In this document: in pieces, positions 43,435 to 54,326 of the stretch | Position numbering within the stretch: the stretch's first letter is position 1 | Layout: each line of letters starts with the position of its first letter | Assembly (NCBI GenBank): GCA_905116865.2 | Contig: CAJHNH020004702.1 | Location: 290,001-354,000, forward strand | From: Candidula unifasciata | Lineage: Eukaryota; Mollusca; Gastropoda; Stylommatophora; Geomitridae | Reading direction: 5' to 3' | DNA: 64,000 bases | Notes under the pieces: generated by a model | What the model saw: only the letters and a program-made list of their open reading frames with translations | Databases searched by the model: none | What the model was told of the DNA's origin: nothing | Translations under genes and position numbers: made by a program

Positions 43435-46400
43435 GTAATGTTTGTGTCCGTAACCTGTGTTGACCTAGCCGTAAGTGAGTACTGAGTGTAGTCCTGGGAA
43501 GTAAAGGCGGCCGGTGTGATGCTGACCACATCACCCACCAAGTGACGATTGGTCTATAAAATATAGGAGGATGCAAGTCCTATACTCTTATAAACCAGTC
43601 AGCATTTATTGCGTGCTTGCCGCTGAAGGTGGGGCGGAGCACTTATGGGAGTGTCCCGAGTGCTGTGATGTCGATTCCGAATTTAACATTTTACATGTAT
43701 TACGTGAGTTGGTAATTATCAAACCATCCGCCATTACTTTCAATGGTAAGGAGCGGCTAGCCAAACGAACAGTTAGATCGTTGGGTTCTCAAGCTGGAGA
43801 CCCAGGTTCGAATCCTCGGTAAGGATAGGGATTTTTTTTTCTGTCGGGGACAAAATCCTTACCTGCACAGTCGTGGCGACAGCACCAGCCATACGGCCGT
43901 AGAACCTCAGGCTCAAAGACCCCCTTACACCACAAAAGTGGTAAAATAAAGGCAGGTAATTGGCAGTTAACTTCTGATAGCATGTCCGTGTGCTTATTGT
44001 ACGCTAATTCGACTTGGGGGCCTGGGTATGTTTTTATTTTTAAAACATCTGGATGATGGAGATGCAAACTACAACCGCTTAGATATACCTGAGTATGTTA
44101 GCCAAAACCATTCTGATGCAATACATTTTCTAGACAAGGACGACATAATCCGAAATGAATTGAGCTTAGATTGAGAATTCGTTTTCCTGGAGATTCATCA
44201 AACAAGCAACAACCCCAGCTAGAAAGGCAGACATCCAGTCAGACAGACAGTTATACAGAATGATAGACAGCGACAACCAGTCAGAAAGACAACTGGACTG
44301 GCAGCTAGGAATACTGACAGCCAGACTGACTGAACAACTGACAGACAGATAGTCTGACAAACAGTTAGACCCAGAAACAGAATGCCTGACAGTGAACTAA
44401 ACCTAATGACAGACTGACAACCAGACAACCAAACAGCGAGACAATCTGATAGACAGACCCAAAAAGCTAGACATATAATCTGACAGACATCTAGACTAAC
44501 CAACTTCCCAACCAAGTAACTGATCGCCAACAAGGAACCAACCACTCAACCCGTGAAATAATCGTCAGTGGGCTAACAAAAAAGAAGGGGGGGGGGGGAA
44601 GCAATCAAGTCCTTGTGTATATTATGAAAGCCCCTTAATTCCGCTCTACCTATGAGCCAGTCCTGACCCACAGGTGTGAGACCCGGGCGATGGCAACAGC
44701 CCAAAGAAGCCAGTCGGAAATGAAGTATATGAGAAAGGTGGTGCAAGTGATAAAAAAGGGGCAAGGTTCAAAACCAGACAATACGTCATGATCTTGAAAC
44801 TCACGCGTCTAAACTGGAGTGAATCAGTCACAATTATGATGGTTTGGACATGTATGCAGAATGGGAGAGAATCGGCCACGACAACAGACATTGGAGGCCA
44901 AGAACCAGGAAACCAGACCTCTGGGAGGGCTGAGGGTTCGATGGGAAAACAATACCCGACATGATCTGACTGACAGAGGACCGGAATGGATCAAAGCCAA
45001 AAACAGAAGACTGCTGATTAGAAGTGTGGCGATCTCTCTGGCAAACCTCCAGAAACCAGGGTACAAGACAATCGACTAAGTAAGTAAGTAAAACCTCTTA
45101 CAAGATAATTGTCTATTCTGATTTCCTCTTTTCCCTTACGTTAAATACCTTAAACAACTATTTATCTTCAGTTTCGTTGGTCATCCTCTCTCCCGTTGGT
45201 GCCCAGCCATATATCTCAGGATGTGGAGTTGCTCTCCAGGACGTACCTAACCCATCATCAGACACCTGCACGGCCTTCTTTAGGTGTTACAACAATAGAC
45301 AGTTCAGCCTCAGATGCCCATTGGGACAAGCGTTCCATTACGATAGGGCCAGATGCAGGTACATTGTCCAACAGCTCCAAGAGGCTGTAGTGTGTAATTT
45401 TGTTGTTAAGGTGTTTTCACTTCTTCTACTACTTCTTCCTCTTCTTCTTTTGGGTTCGCGGACTGTAAACTTCGACATAAAGTCTTTGTAGTTTGTCTAC
45501 TTCTGTACTTTGGTCTTGTTCCAGAACTTAAATTTAGCGCGCTTGTGTTTATTTCGCAGAGCTATTATATGTCTGTCTCTTAATATGGCTAAATCGTTCA
45601 TATGCCTCTCACCTCACCTTCCCACAGCTCCTATTTGATTGTTTTATGTTGCCATGATATACGATTTATCCTTTTTTTATCCACATCTTTATAGACTTAG
45701 TTGGACACTAATTGTTTCAAAAAGATTTAATATGGTTGGTCACATTTGATATTTCGACAATACTCATTTATACTGAGCTTTTGCTTTTTCTAGGTGTAAT
45801 ATTTGTCTCTTGCTGTTTCAAACATATCAGAAAGATCCAAGGCTATCTTTACGTGCGACTCTCTTGTGTCATCATTTATTTTACGCCCCATCTTCCCTCA
45901 GCTGAACTTAAGTATCGCCATTCGTGTATAGTTAACCAACATTATGTTATGGAAGTATTTATTTCAGGCTTGAACTGTACTGAAGCATTAGTACTATAAT
46001 ATTTTAACGCCAGAAGGCTGATCTAATGCTAGTTTTAAAATGATAAAAGCTACAACTATTTTAAAATTGTTTATCACTATTTATTTTTTGCCATTCCCAA
46101 AACTATGCGGCCCTGTGCATCTGCACATTTTGAACAGTGCCCAAATACAACCTTAGCTATACATTTCGATTGTTATATTGATATTTCTTCTTCTTCTTCT
46201 TTTTTGCGTACACCAGCTGTATACTCTGGCGGAAAGTTCTGGTTTCTCGTCCATTACTGAACTGCAGTCCAGCTCCAGAACCTGAGTGTTGCGTGTGCAT
46301 CAGTTTTACAGATCTCATTCTCTTGAATACAGACTGTTGGTTCCTTGCCTCTCCGGCAGATGTACTCCGACTTCAAAGGAAGCTCCCCAATTAGTCGACT

Positions 46401-49400
46401 CTTACGACATGCTTTTGGCGAGGCAGTGGGTCTATTCTTGTTTTCCACACGATGGGGCCCCGGAATCCACACGGGGGTATTGATATTTAACTTCTGCCCT
46501 ATCTCGTATTAGAATCTGTCCTTGTGTAGCGGCTACCAGCTCGCCTGCAGATCTGATGGTTCACAACCACACTTTTGTTTCACAGATGACATGGCTTTCA
46601 GGTCAACCTAGCCTTACAATGACCACCAGGTAAAGTCCTGGGAAAGTAAAGATGACCGACGAGATGCTGACCACATCCCCCCCCCCCACCAAGTGCCGAT
46701 TGTTCTATAAAATATAGGTCTAGCCCTATGTGCTATGCGTAAAGGTCAGCATCTAAGGCTGGTGGGTTTTGAACGTAGTTTAATAATTCCGACACAGTGG
46801 GTTTGCTATCAGCCACTTTGTCTGGACACTGAAATGTTATAAGCATTTTACCGATCACAGAGAAACGTCAAATCACTGCACACAAAACTGCCTAGTAAGC
46901 CCACAAACTGCCCAAAATGGTGAGGATTTTTGCTTGACTTGACTTGACTTTTTTATTTTTTGTCAATTTAACTGGACCACGTTCTACCAGCTACCCATCG
47001 AGGGTAAGCTTTCGGTTATATTGTGGTCGATAAGTTTGCGTCAAAATTAACAGTCTAAAACTGCTCGCCACCAAGTAGCCCTCAGAAGGATTCCTAAAGT
47101 GTTGATGCGATGACCTAGGCCACTTTCCGATCGGCGACGATGATTGTTGATATATGTATATATAAAAATATAAATGTAGGGCGTCGCTCTCGCCACGGTT
47201 TGCCTGAAAGAAACTGGATCTTTTGCCAGCTCTCCCGCCCAGTGTACTTTCATATTGAAGAAGTCATTTATGTCTTGCGCTCATCTACGTTATGGTCGGC
47301 CCCTGCCCCTCCTTCCTGGAACCATGCCTTCTGCTTTTTTTTTTTTTTTTTTTTTTTTTAAATTGACATGGCGCTTGAAATGACCAATATATTTCAACTT
47401 CCGAGACAAGAAGCTGTTTATTAGCCACTCTTCCTTGATGTTCAAATCTTTTAGGTCTCACACACAAACATACACGCGCGCGCGTTAGACCTGAATTTTT
47501 GTCGCTAAACGCACACAGACTAAAATAATCAAGCCGGTCTCTGGTAACAAACTATACAACTTTCATCAAACAGGCCGGAGAATGAAGTCGACTGTCCATT
47601 ACAGCTACAGAGATACCAGGCCCCAGCCGTGCCGCCTCACCTTCGGTCACCTCAGGTAGGTACTTAAACAGTAAAGAGTGTAACAGAAACACCGGTGTAT
47701 GTTAAATTGTACGGGTCGTTCACTGGATTACAAAAGACATTGAAGTTCAAACTAGAGACAACATTGCAGATATAGTTGATCTATTGCAGGCGAACGAAAG
47801 AAGAAGGAGAGTATAATGTCATCATCATCGTTGAAGGTTAATAGTTAAAGGTAAAAGGATTCACTTCATTGCACTGGATTTCATCCCATATGTCTCGGTC
47901 TCTCTACACAAAACAGATAGCCGCACACAAAGCACGAACTTCGCAGCTCCTTTGACGATCCAGATGAATCTATGTAAAAATGGCAACCCTGAACCGAATG
48001 ACACAGTAGGGAGACGAACCGAAAACCTTTAGAATAAGAGGTAAACGACGTAACCACTTCGCCACGGAGACTCCTCTTTCCACCGTCTATCAATATCATC
48101 ATCATCATGAACAACCTGACCAACACCAACAGAGTCACCGTCATCACCATCATTATCATCACAATTAGTTTCATCATTATCATTAACGTTATCCCCATCA
48201 GAGTTATCATCTTTATCATCAACATCATCATCATCCTCGACAGTCTCATCATCATCAGTATTATCATGAAAAGCCTCATTATCATCACCCTCCGCATATT
48301 TTCAAAAACCTCATCATCATAGCCTCGTGTTCATCTTGGAAATTATTACCATCAGCATCATTTTTAACAGCCACAGAATCATCAACTTTATCATCCCCAA
48401 CTGTCTCATCCTCAAAAGATATACATCAGTCTTTATTTCGCCTAGGTTTTACATTCATTCTACTTCTTCTTCTTAAAGTCCATGCGTGTGGCTTTCGTAG
48501 TCATGTCTGTCTCTAACTCTGACACAGATGATCCTTCAAGACATAATGTCAAACTGTCCAGTATCTTTTCTCTCCGTCTCCCCTGCCTATCCTCCCTTCC
48601 GACGCTTCTATGTCATGATGTATTTAAGTTTTCCCCTTCTCATCACATGATCACACTCCTTCAGATGACGTAGATCCCATTCGCAATGAGCTAACTTGCT
48701 TGGGCATTCCCTTCCCTTCTAAAAACAGCACCTGAAAGCGAGTTGCCATTCTGAGATCGTGTTTCTTCCCCATGGCAACCTATGGATGTGAAGATGAAAA
48801 AAAAAAATCAGAGCTTTTGGACTGAAATGTTACAGAGAAATGCATAGAATATTATAAACCAAGAAAAAGAAAAACAATGACATACTACATGATCTGAGCA
48901 TCGAGGAGAATTGGCTCATAAACAGCATCCTGCCCTGAATGCTGGGGTATTTTGGTTAGGTTGAACGACATGGTGGCCTAGAGAGAATGGTTATGGAGGA
49001 GCTCGATATTCTGTAGAGGACCTACCGATTAATGATGATGATGTAGTTCCAAAAGAGTGCTTTGTTTGGTTATGTGGCATGATTATGTCATTTGTGTCCT
49101 TGTTTTTTCCTTTTTCAAAAACTTTCCATGATGATCATCATGGTGGTGGCGATTTCGATTAAGATGTTGGTGATAATGATGATGAATGTGATGATGATGA
49201 TGATGAGGATGGTGGCGATTATAATGATGTTGGTGATGTTAATGATGATGAATGTGATGATGATGATGGTAATGATGATGATGGTGGCAATTATAATGAT
49301 GGTGGCAATTATAATGGTGGTGGTGGTGATGTTAATGATAATAAATGTGATGATGATAATAATGATGGTAATTATGATGATGGTGGTGGCGATTACAGCG

Positions 49401-51782
49401 ATCATGGTAAAGATGATGAATGTGATGGTGATGTCGATGATGCATTCATTATTGCTGCTTTTTATTATCCCCTCAACCGTTTCAGGACAGAGACGTGGAG
49501 GTGCGGGTCATCCACCTGGCACCTGGTGTCAACCCCAACAATCTGCAGTTCTTCACCAATGGTCAGCAAGTTCAAGTGACCAACAATCATGCACCACAGG
49601 TAACAGTCTCATCGCCAGAATATACTTGATAATTTTTTTCTTCTTTCATTCGCTATGCCGGCGTAGTGGGTAATGATCAGACAGACAGATTGGCTGGATA
49701 TGCACCACTGGGTGGTCAATTGATACATGACAAGGCAGATGTAGTCAAGGCCCTTTGAGAACAAGCAACGGAATTATAGAGAAAGAAGATTATGATTTGA
49801 GAGAATGAGGTACCTGGGTGGGACCAGAAGGTTTGACGTAAGGCGTAGAAGTATGTCTCATTATCAAGTGTCTTGCCAGCTGGCGTTCATGCATCTTCAT
49901 AGATTTCGGTCTGTGGTGTAAGGGATCAATTCCACTGATGATATTCCTCCGTGCCATTGTCTTAGGTCATCCACCATAATTTCTCTTGGTCTGCCTCTGC
50001 CTCTTCTACCAGTGGTAACGATATTTCCAGTGCTCCTTTTCTCATCACGTGACCAGATAACTTTGTCTCCTTCTCATTGTTGTATATAATGTTCTACTTT
50101 CATTAGCTATTTCTAGTCAATCATTGTTAGCTATTCTAGCAGTCAAAGTTATTCGCAATATTCTTCTCAAGAACCACATCTCAGTCACCTCCAGGCAAAT
50201 ATGTCCATATCACCACAATAGTCTGCATCTCAGGATAATTCTTTTTCCGATGGCATGCAACAGTACTCATGTTGTTTAGGCCATTTTTGTTTTTAACGCT
50301 ACAGTAATAGAGGCATTGTAGTCAGCAGCGGCACAATAGTAGACATCGTATGTTGGGTGTCTGCATCTGTGTTGCTATACCCTGTTCTAACTGTTAGAAC
50401 ATTTAACTCCAACGCTAAATAGGTAATGCGTGTGGGTCGGAAACAAGGGCAGCGACTAAAACGGTTACTAAAGAACTACAAATGTTTGTTAACTGGTCAC
50501 TGTGTAGACAAGTTGGATTATAATAGTATGAGAGAATCATCATTACGTAGGTTAGGGCGAGAACTAGGCACATTTCTGAGAACATAATGTGGGATCCAGA
50601 TGTGGGATCTAGATGTGGGGTCAAGATATGGGGTCAAGATGTGGGGTCAAAATGTGGGTCAAGATGTGGGGTCAAGATGTGGGATCAAGATGTGGGATCA
50701 AGATGTGGGGTCAAAATGTGGGTCAAGATGTGGGGTCAAGATGTGGGATCAAGATGTGGGGTCAAGATGCTGACTTTAAACAGGGCACACGCTGAGAAAC
50801 CGTGACAATAGTATAACAGTAGTTTTCTTTTATTGAAACCAACGTGAAAAGGAGATAGACGGGGGCTTTAACAACCTTACGGAAAAGAGACAATGAAAGC
50901 ATAGTAACGGACTTGCTGGCACCATACATCTAAAAAGAAAGTCTCAAATCGCGGCAAAGTGGTCCTTTTTCTTCCTCTGTGCGTAAAAAAAAAAAAAAAA
51001 CGACTGAACCTGACTAACTGATTTCGTGTTCTTTCACCTAGTTAGCGTTTGCGGCTCAGACGTTGAGAACGCGCTATGTATTCCCGAAATAACTGGTTCG
51101 TATCAACATGCAGGCTATTTGAAAGCGTGCTGCTTTACACTGATTTTGACACTGATGTATAGAGCCGATCGTTTAGTCAGCAATGGCAAACTACTTTACG
51201 TAAAGTTATCTAGCTACACCACAAACAGCCCAAAAAAATCGATGGGGTTAGTTTTACGAAGACTTGTAAAGGAAAGGCAACTAACCTAACTTTTACCTAT
51301 GCCATTAGGCAACCTGAAAACAGGCTTTTAGTAGCCGAGTTTTACTGGTATAGCATCCAAGCCCTCAAAGCTTTCCGTAAATACTGACATTGTTAAAATA
51401 ATTTACAAATTATGTTTGTCAAAAAGTTCTAAATTTCATTTGCTCCTTTTTTTTCCAGCGTGGTGGTCACACACTGATAGCTGCCCAGCAACAAAATCGG
51501 TTTCCAACACAAAATATCAACGCTCAACAACCACCCACGTTTTTGACATCCCCGGATGTTCAAAATCAACCGGTTCAAGGCCAGGTGTTTCAAGGTCTAC
51601 CCTCGCAGGGACAAATATTTCCGGGTCAACAGGTTCAAGGACAAGTGGTTCTAGGTCACCCTGGGTATCCGCAACTATTCCAAGGAACACCTGTACAAAC
51701 ACAAGGAGGGCAGCCTCTACAGGGACAGACAGTTCAGGGGAATTATCTTCAGCCTCCAGTCTTAGCACAAGTTCAAGGTTAA
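43404..51782 (+). CDS. Secreted chitin-binding (CBM14/peritrophin-A) protein with Gln-rich tail, five exons
   Basis: The coding exons are 43404-43434, 45172-45358, 47574-47655, 49486-49599 and 51459-51782. They total 738 bp, giving 245 residues plus a TAA stop. Every junction is GT-AG and the phases join exactly (1, 2, 0, 0). Residues 1 to about 22 form a signal peptide. Residues 28-80 hold six cysteines spaced C-14-C-5-C-9-C-12-C-7-C with an aromatic FFRCY core, the standard chitin-binding type-2 pattern. The sixth cysteine lies in exon 3, so splicing is needed to complete the domain. The tail (139-245) is about one quarter glutamine, with repeated VQGQ, FQG and PGQ motifs and no cysteine. 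Proteins with this domain bind chitin outside the cell, in cuticle, gut lining or shell matrix; which role applies here is unknown. Introns hold SINEs, LINE fragments and microsatellites. Exon 5 is also open in a Ser/Thr-rich frame, but phase continuity favours the Gln-rich frame. Confidence 0.85.
43465..43570 (+). repeat. SINE-A body in intron 1 of the chitin-binding gene
   Basis: GGGAAGTAAAGGCGGCCGGT, GATGCTGACCACATCACCCA and GATTGGTCTATAAAATATAG. Confidence 0.75.
43622..43700 (+). pseudogene. RH-LINE 3' terminus
   Basis: GGAGCACTTATGGGAGTGTC, CCGAGTGCTGTGATGTCGAT match the family end at 62.43 kb. Confidence 0.55.
43745..43960 (+). repeat. SINE-G (tRNA-derived)
   Basis: TAGCCAAACGA resembles box A, and GGTTCGAATCC is a perfect box B about 50 bases later. 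The body continues with GGGGACAAAATCCTTACCTG. I saw only one copy here. Confidence 0.6.
44200..44520 (+). repeat. Degenerate (CAGA/TGAC)n repeat
   Basis: CAGACAGACAG, ACTGACAG and related words dominate. The opposite-strand frames are repeat artefacts. Confidence 0.75.
44640..45085 (+). pseudogene. RTE-like LINE C-terminal fragment with TAAG tail
   Basis: TMMVWTCMQNGRESATTTD-type frames alternate with LEAKNQETRPLGGLRVRWEN and RHDLTDRGPEWIKAKNRRLL. It ends with GACTAAGTAAGTAAGTAA, a tetranucleotide tail. It lies in intron 1. Confidence 0.65.
45172..45358 (+). CDS. Chitin-binding gene exon 2 (rest of signal peptide and five domain cysteines)
   Basis: The acceptor is tttatcttcag and the donor is GCAG|GTACAT. 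The exon runs from phase 1 to phase 2. It encodes the end of the signal peptide (SLVILSPVGAQ) and five of the six domain cysteines, ending right after the fifth. Confidence 0.88.
45712..46250. other. Intron 2 sequence without recognised features
   Basis: A plus-strand frame of 95 codons (45712-45999) exists but has no splice support in the gene model, and its hydrophobic content follows AT-rich codons. Confidence 0.4.
46250..46490 (-). repeat. Repeat E copy
   Basis: In reverse: CCCGTGTGGATTCCGGGGCC, GCATGTCGTAAGAGTCGAC, GAGAGGCAAGGAACCAACAG and ACTGATGCACACGCAACACT. Confidence 0.75.
46515..46770 (+). repeat. SINE-A copy with C-run insertion
   Basis: TGTGTAGCGGCTACCAGCTC head, GGTCAACCTAGCC, CGAGATGCTGACCACATC then nine C, then CAAGTGCCGATTGTTCTATA and TAGGTCTAGCCCTATGTGC. 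Confidence 0.8.
47180..47470 (-). pseudogene. RTE-like LINE C-terminal fragment
   Basis: It belongs to the 3.9 kb family: CGTCGCTCTCGCCACGGTTT, CCTGAAAGAAACTGGATCTT, TCAAATCTTTTAGG in reverse order of coding. A poly-T run at 47335-47359 breaks it. Confidence 0.65.
47574..47655 (+). CDS. Chitin-binding gene exon 3 (sixth cysteine and linker)
   Basis: The acceptor is tcatcaaacag and the donor is CTCAG|GTAGGT. The exon is 82 bp: one base completes an arginine codon, then 27 codons end in phase 0. It starts RPENEVDC, supplying the sixth cysteine, and continues as a Pro/Gln-rich linker. This is the only stretch I found between exons 2 and 4 that converts phase 2 to phase 0 without a stop. Confidence 0.82.
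48000..48090 (-). repeat. SINE-H head (tRNA-derived)
   Basis: In reverse: GGAGTCTCCGTGGCGAAGTG contains TGGCGAAGTGG, a perfect box A, and GGTTCGTCTCC is a near-perfect box B. Confidence 0.65.
48090..48400 (+). repeat. (ATC)n-derived microsatellite
   Basis: Degenerate ATCATC/ATTATC array over 300 bp. Confidence 0.9.
48750..49050 (+). pseudogene. RTE-like LINE C-terminal fragment
   Basis: RAFGLKCYREMHRIL-like, then SIEENWLINSIL and the ATGATGATG tail. Heavily mutated member of the 3.9 kb family. Confidence 0.6.
49125..49445 (+). repeat. (GAT/GGT)n microsatellite
   Basis: A run of GATGATGAT and GGTGGC words about 320 bp long, directly upstream of exon 4 of the chitin-binding gene (begins at 49486). 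Confidence 0.9.
49486..49599 (+). CDS. Chitin-binding gene exon 4
   Basis: The acceptor is cctcaaccgtttcag and the donor is CACAG|GTAACA. It is 114 bp, exactly 38 codons in phase 0 at both ends, starting DRDVEVRVIHLAPG. I recognise no domain. A Val/Asn/Gln-rich linker leads into the tail. Confidence 0.82.
49655..49860 (+). pseudogene. RH-LINE fragment (end of RNase H and tail)
   Basis: YAGVVGNDQTDRLAGYAPLG, then QLIHDKADVVKAL and stop. It matches the VLGNKRANRLACSAPRGG segment of the 57 kb copy. Confidence 0.7.
49880..50260 (-). pseudogene. RTE-like LINE fragment
   Basis: The minus strand gives RQRQTKRNYGG and upstream KYRYHW, fitting a decayed GR.R.RW.D region. Confidence 0.4.
50589..50770 (+). 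repeat. 13-bp minisatellite
   Basis: About 14 units of GTGGGGTCAAGAT with small variations (GTGGGATCAAGAT, GTGGGTCAAGAT). It lies in intron 4. Confidence 0.92.
51160..51290 (+). repeat. SINE-C copy
   Basis: CAGCAATGGCAAACTACTTT, GATGGGGTTAGTTTTACGAA and AAGGCAACTAACCTAAC. Confidence 0.65.
51459..51782 (+). CDS. Chitin-binding gene exon 5 (Gln-rich C-terminus and stop)
   Basis: The acceptor follows a pyrimidine run (tgctccttttttttccag). There are 107 codons and a TAA stop. About 28 of the 107 residues are glutamine, in loose repeats around QGQ, FQG, PGQ and VQ. It could form an extended or aggregating matrix segment, which is inference. Confidence 0.82.
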   Translation, partial: RGGHTLIAAQQQNRFPTQNINAQQPPTFLTSPDVQNQPVQGQVFQGLPSQGQIFPGQQVQGQVVLGHPGYPQLFQGTPVQTQGGQPLQGQTVQGNYLQPPVLAQVQG

Positions 51783-52125
51783 ATTAACTAGAGTCCACCT
51801 TTAGCTGCCCCGTTATACTAATTTTTATCCCGGCACTGACTCTTACTGATATATGGCGAAATCTCTTTGACAGTCACAAGTCGACAGTAAGTTCGCTGAC
51901 AATTTTTATTTTTAAATGATCCAGAGTATTTTATTGTCATGTTACAGGACAGCTTCGAGACAGTTGTGTCAGTTATATGTTTTTTTTTTAAATCATTATC
52001 ATTATCATCATCACAATACGGCCTTTGAAGAACCAGGCTCTCACCACGTGAACGTGGCTCTCTTCACGTCAGTAACAGTAAGCGCCCTTTGAATCTTTTC
52101 CATATTATATGTAGATGTGTTGAAA

Positions 52126-52131
52126 AATAAA
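52126..52131 (+). terminator. Possible polyadenylation signal (AATAAA) for the chitin-binding gene
   Basis: This is the first AATAAA I see after the stop at 51782, implying a 3' UTR of about 360 bases. A closer variant signal could be used instead. Confidence 0.35.
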
Positions 52132-52159
52132 CAAGAAGATAACTGATTTTTCATCTATG

Positions 52160-52410
52160 ATTAATGAATGACAAGGCAAATTTAGTAAAGGCACTTTGCA
52201 ATACACAAACACTTCGGGAGAGGAAACAGATCACCACAAGAAGAATGCACATGGTAGTGACCAAAGGATCTATTAGACCTTCGATGCTCAGAGGAAAAAC
52301 AGGAAGATCAAATAATCATATCATAAGTTGCATCATTACTACTGGAACTCTGCGCTAGCTGCTGACAGTGTAGGCAGGACATTGATAGGAAAGTCCTGAG
52401 TGATGTGATG
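52160..52410 (+). pseudogene. RH-LINE 3' end fragment
   Basis: GACAAGGCAAATTTAGTAAA resembles DKADVVKAL coding, then GCATCATTACTACTGGAACT and CTGCGCTAGCTGCTGAC match the family terminus. Confidence 0.55.
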
Positions 52411-52744
52411 TGGTTACGTAAATCTTTACATGTCGCAACCAGCCGGGGATATCATCGGTCATTCTTCAGTTTCCATGTCTCAAGCATTGTCAAGAACGTC
52501 TTAGTTATTTAGTTTTTTTGTCGCAGTTCCAATCTCATGGCAAAAAGGCCACCCCATACTTTTCTGTGCCATTGAAAACCACACAAAATCAGTGCATTAT
52601 TGATATAAACATACGTTTCTTCTTCATTGCATATTGTTATCACACAATGATGAATATGTCTGTCCGCGTGTATCATTAAGTTCATCGATTGTAAAAACTC
52701 CATACATGTATGTGTAATGCATTAAAGGACATTGACCGCGAAGA

Positions 52745-53386
52745 ATGAGTCTGTTCTGTTTTGGCTTTCCGCAGGGTCGTTTTATTTTTAACAATGGCGT
52801 TGACGGTGAAAATGATGAAAATGATGACGAAAGGGATGATGATGGGCAAAATGATGATAGTGATGATGACAATGGTAGTGATTGTGGTGTTTGTGATATA
52901 GATGGTGATGATGGTGGCGGTAGTGGTAGCGAGGGGAAGGGTTTGTTATCTGATGATGCTAGGGGCGTTGATTATGTTGTTGTTGACGATGATGATGGTG
53001 GTGGTAGTGGTAGTGAGGGGACGGGTTGGTTATATGATGATGCTAGGGGCGTTGATTATGATTTTGTTGACGACGATGACGGTGGGGTAGTGCTTGTGCT
53101 GGCGACGATCATGACGACGATGGTGGTAGTGATGACATGTGTGATGGTAATGGTGACGGTGGTAGTGATGGCATTTGTGATGGTAATGGTGACGGTGGTA
53201 GTGATGACATTTGTGATGGTAATGGTGACGGTGGTAGTGGTGGCATTTGTGATGGTAATGGTGATGGTGGTAGGTGATGGCATTTGTGATGGTAATGGTG
53301 ATGGTGGTAGTGATGACATTTGTGATGGTAATGGTGACGGTGGTAGTGATGGCATTTGTGATGGTAATGGTGATGGTGGTAGGTGA
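52745..53386 (+). other. Asp/Gly-rich open frame, probably not a gene
   Basis: From ATG 52745 the frame reads MSLFCFGFPQGRFIFNNGVD, then Asp-rich sequence and two 28-residue repeats containing DDARGVDY (84-bp period at 52951 and 53035). It then merges into the minisatellite and becomes hydrophobic. All three plus frames and a minus frame are open here, as expected for a GAT-type array. Acidic secreted proteins can look like this, so it is recorded at low confidence. Confidence 0.15.
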
Positions 53387-53990
53387 TGGCATTTGTGATG
53401 GTAATGGTGATGGTGGTAGTGATGACATTTGTGATGGTAATGGTGACGGTGGTAGTGATGGCATTTGTGATGGTAATAGTGACGGTGGTAGTGATGGCAT
53501 TTGTGATCGTAATGGTGACGGTGGTAGTGATGATGATGGTGACGGTGGTAGTGATGGTTTTTGTGATGGTAATAGTGACGGTTGTAGTAATAACATTTGT
53601 GATGGTAATGGTGATGGTGGTAGTGATGGTTTTTGTGATGGTAATAGTGACGGTTGTAGTAATAACATTTGTGATGGTAATGGTGATGGTGGTAGTGATG
53701 GCATTTGTGATGGTAATGGTGATGGTGATAGTGATGACATTTGTGATGGTAATGGTGACGGTGGTAGTGATGGCATTTGTGATGGTAATAGTGACGGTGG
53801 TAGTGATGGCATTTGTGATGGTAATGGTGACGGTGGTAGTGATGATGATGGTGACGGTGGTAGTGATGGTTTTTGTGATGGTAATAGTGACGGTTGTAGT
53901 AATAACATTTGTGATGGTAATGGTGATGGTGGTAGTGATGGCATTTGTGATAGTAATAGTGACGGTGGTGGTGATAACGAAGGTGATGGT
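53100..53990 (+). repeat. 36-bp higher-order minisatellite
   Basis: The unit is three related 12-mers: GTGATGGCATTT, GTGATGGTAATG, GTGACGGTGGTA. There are about two dozen units with larger blocks: a 109-bp near-duplicate (53271 and 53380) and a 72-bp block with TTTTTGTGATGG repeated at about 53560, 53630 and 53870. Confidence 0.92.
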
Positions 53991-54290
53991 GGGGTGTTGG
54001 TTGTGGTGTTGTTAATAATGATGGTGGTGGTGGTGGTGATGATGATGGTGGTGGGGTCGGTAGTGATGATGATGATGGTGTTGAGGATAAAATGACGACA
54101 ATGATGGACGATGGTGTTGGTGTTGATGATGACGTTGATGATGATGCAGGTGGTAGTGATTAAAATTGCAACTGTGAAGGTGCTGGTGATGCTGATGAGG
54201 ATGAAAGTGGTGGCGGTGATGATGGTAGTACCTGGGTTGATAGTGATGATGATATAATTTTGCGGGGTGTGGTTATTGTTCTGATGATGG
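53990..54290 (+). repeat. (GAT/GGT)n simple repeat
   Basis: Degenerate continuation of the array without the 36-bp order. Confidence 0.85.
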
Positions 54291-54326
54291 TGGTGGTGAT
54301 GGTTTTGAATGTGCTTCTGGTTGTGG

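Noticed and set aside
50589..50770. CRISPR-like array
   Set aside because: Units are 13 bp head to tail with no spacers, in a eukaryotic intron.
51416..51787. Ser/Thr-rich 123-residue frame over exon 5
   Set aside because: The Gln-rich frame joins in phase with exon 4 and the rest of the gene. The Ser/Thr frame would need exon 4 in a frame not continuous with exon 3.
52745..54095. Asp/Gly-rich or Met/Val-rich proteins of 200-300 residues
   Set aside because: Several frames on both strands are open because the array is stop-free. The frame with acidic repeats turns hydrophobic midway and has no splice partners.
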